From positions 1-27,994 of the forward strand of contig CAYNFH010000063.1 of NCBI GenBank assembly GCA_964396385.1: DNA of 27,994 bases. The letters run 5' to 3'. Each line of letters starts with the position of its first letter. The first letter of the stretch is position 1. The notes under the pieces were generated by a model. That model was not told the origin of the DNA and did no database searches. It was given only the letters and a program-made list of their open reading frames with translations. This document shows, one piece after another, positions 27,861-27,994 of this stretch. A program made the position numbers and the translations under genes. Source of the DNA: CAYNFH01 sp964396385 (GTDB taxonomy: Bacteria; Armatimonadota; Chthonomonadetes; Chthonomonadales; CAJBBX01).

Positions 27861-27994
27861 ATGGAAATTGGCTCCTGTGACTTCGGGGTAACCGGAGAGC
27901 GTGACGAGGATAAGTTCGTCGGCTTCTATGCAGGGGGAACGCAGTACTCGTTCGCGGAGGGCACGGACATCCTCCTTGCAGTCCGGTTCAACAG
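27861..27994 (+). CDS. Start of a hypothetical gene (cut by window edge)
   Basis: ATG 27861, with GAGGAAG just upstream, opens a frame to the window edge, giving about 44 residues: MEIGSCDFGVTGERDEDKFV, then GFYAGGTQYSFAEGTDILLA. It is acidic and looks beta-rich. Too little is present to identify it. Confidence 0.5.
   Translation, partial: MEIGSCDFGVTGERDEDKFVGFYAGGTQYSFAEGTDILLAVRFN

Noticed and set aside
27572..27862. 96-codon minus-strand open frame
   Set aside because: No ribosome site; it overlaps in another frame the small gene at 27450-27629, which has one.

Overview
The window looks like an accessory, signalling-dense stretch of a GC-rich, free-living bacterial chromosome. Evidence for this is the high density of small intact and broken signal-transduction genes, common GTG/TTG starts, good Shine-Dalgarno (SD) sites and -10 boxes of the TATACA/TACAAC type. 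The phylum is not resolved by sequence alone. A kaiC-kaiB-kaiB-kinase operon without kaiA, many HisKA_2-type PAS kinases and an S8 protease tail with WGT repeats fit soil or phototroph-associated phyla such as Armatimonadota or Chloroflexota; this is a weak inference. There are no rRNA, tRNA, CRISPR or intact insertion sequences, and no GGDEF domain.

Layout: 1-1132 (-) is an AbiE-type toxin-antitoxin pair, with the toxin cut by the window edge. 1322-2792 (+) holds a hypothetical protein and a ribbon-helix-helix protein with a tandem repeat in its leader. 2927-8882 holds two paralogous small Cys-rich proteins sharing a leader motif, a large PAS/GAF/HD-GYP c-di-GMP phosphodiesterase candidate (-), an internally deleted HD-GYP remnant, a three-gene (-) operon of tiny zinc-ribbon/membrane proteins, two overlapping mini-genes (+) and a secreted Tyr/His-rich protein. 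9126-12024 holds a dead receiver, two stand-alone receivers (-) and a divergent PAS-HisKA_2 kinase (+). 12397-15226 (-) is a second PAS/GAF/HD-GYP gene with a PilZ-like gene directly downstream. 15548-16618 (+) is a receiver-HDOD protein.

17272-18008 (+) is a receiver translationally coupled to a single-KH-domain RNA-binding protein (KhpA-like). Next to it is an HD-GYP tail truncated inside a large inverted repeat. 18554-22127 (+) is kaiC-kaiB-kaiB-histidine kinase. 22155-22917 is a graveyard with an S8 protease remnant and a receiver remnant. 23012-24910 holds an RHH-like protein (-), a sigma-70 family factor (+) and small proteins. 24968-26870 repeats the divergent receiver / HisKA_2-kinase arrangement. 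The end holds repeated hairpins, a small gene (-) and the start of another gene (+).

How it may work together (inference): three HisKA_2 kinases and four single-domain receivers form a PdtaS/PdtaR-like phosphorelay set, but the receivers stop before any ANTAR output domain. Possible outputs are c-di-GMP turnover (two HD-GYP, one PilZ, one HDOD), the Kai module, the sigma factor, and RNA-level control through the receiver-KH pair. Several intergenic regions carry perfect 10-13 bp GC-rich hairpins, two of which (6805-6832 and 27327-27354) have identical stems and similar flanks. The most interesting candidate for something undescribed is the receiver-KH operon, with the recurring hairpins as possible but unproven targets.
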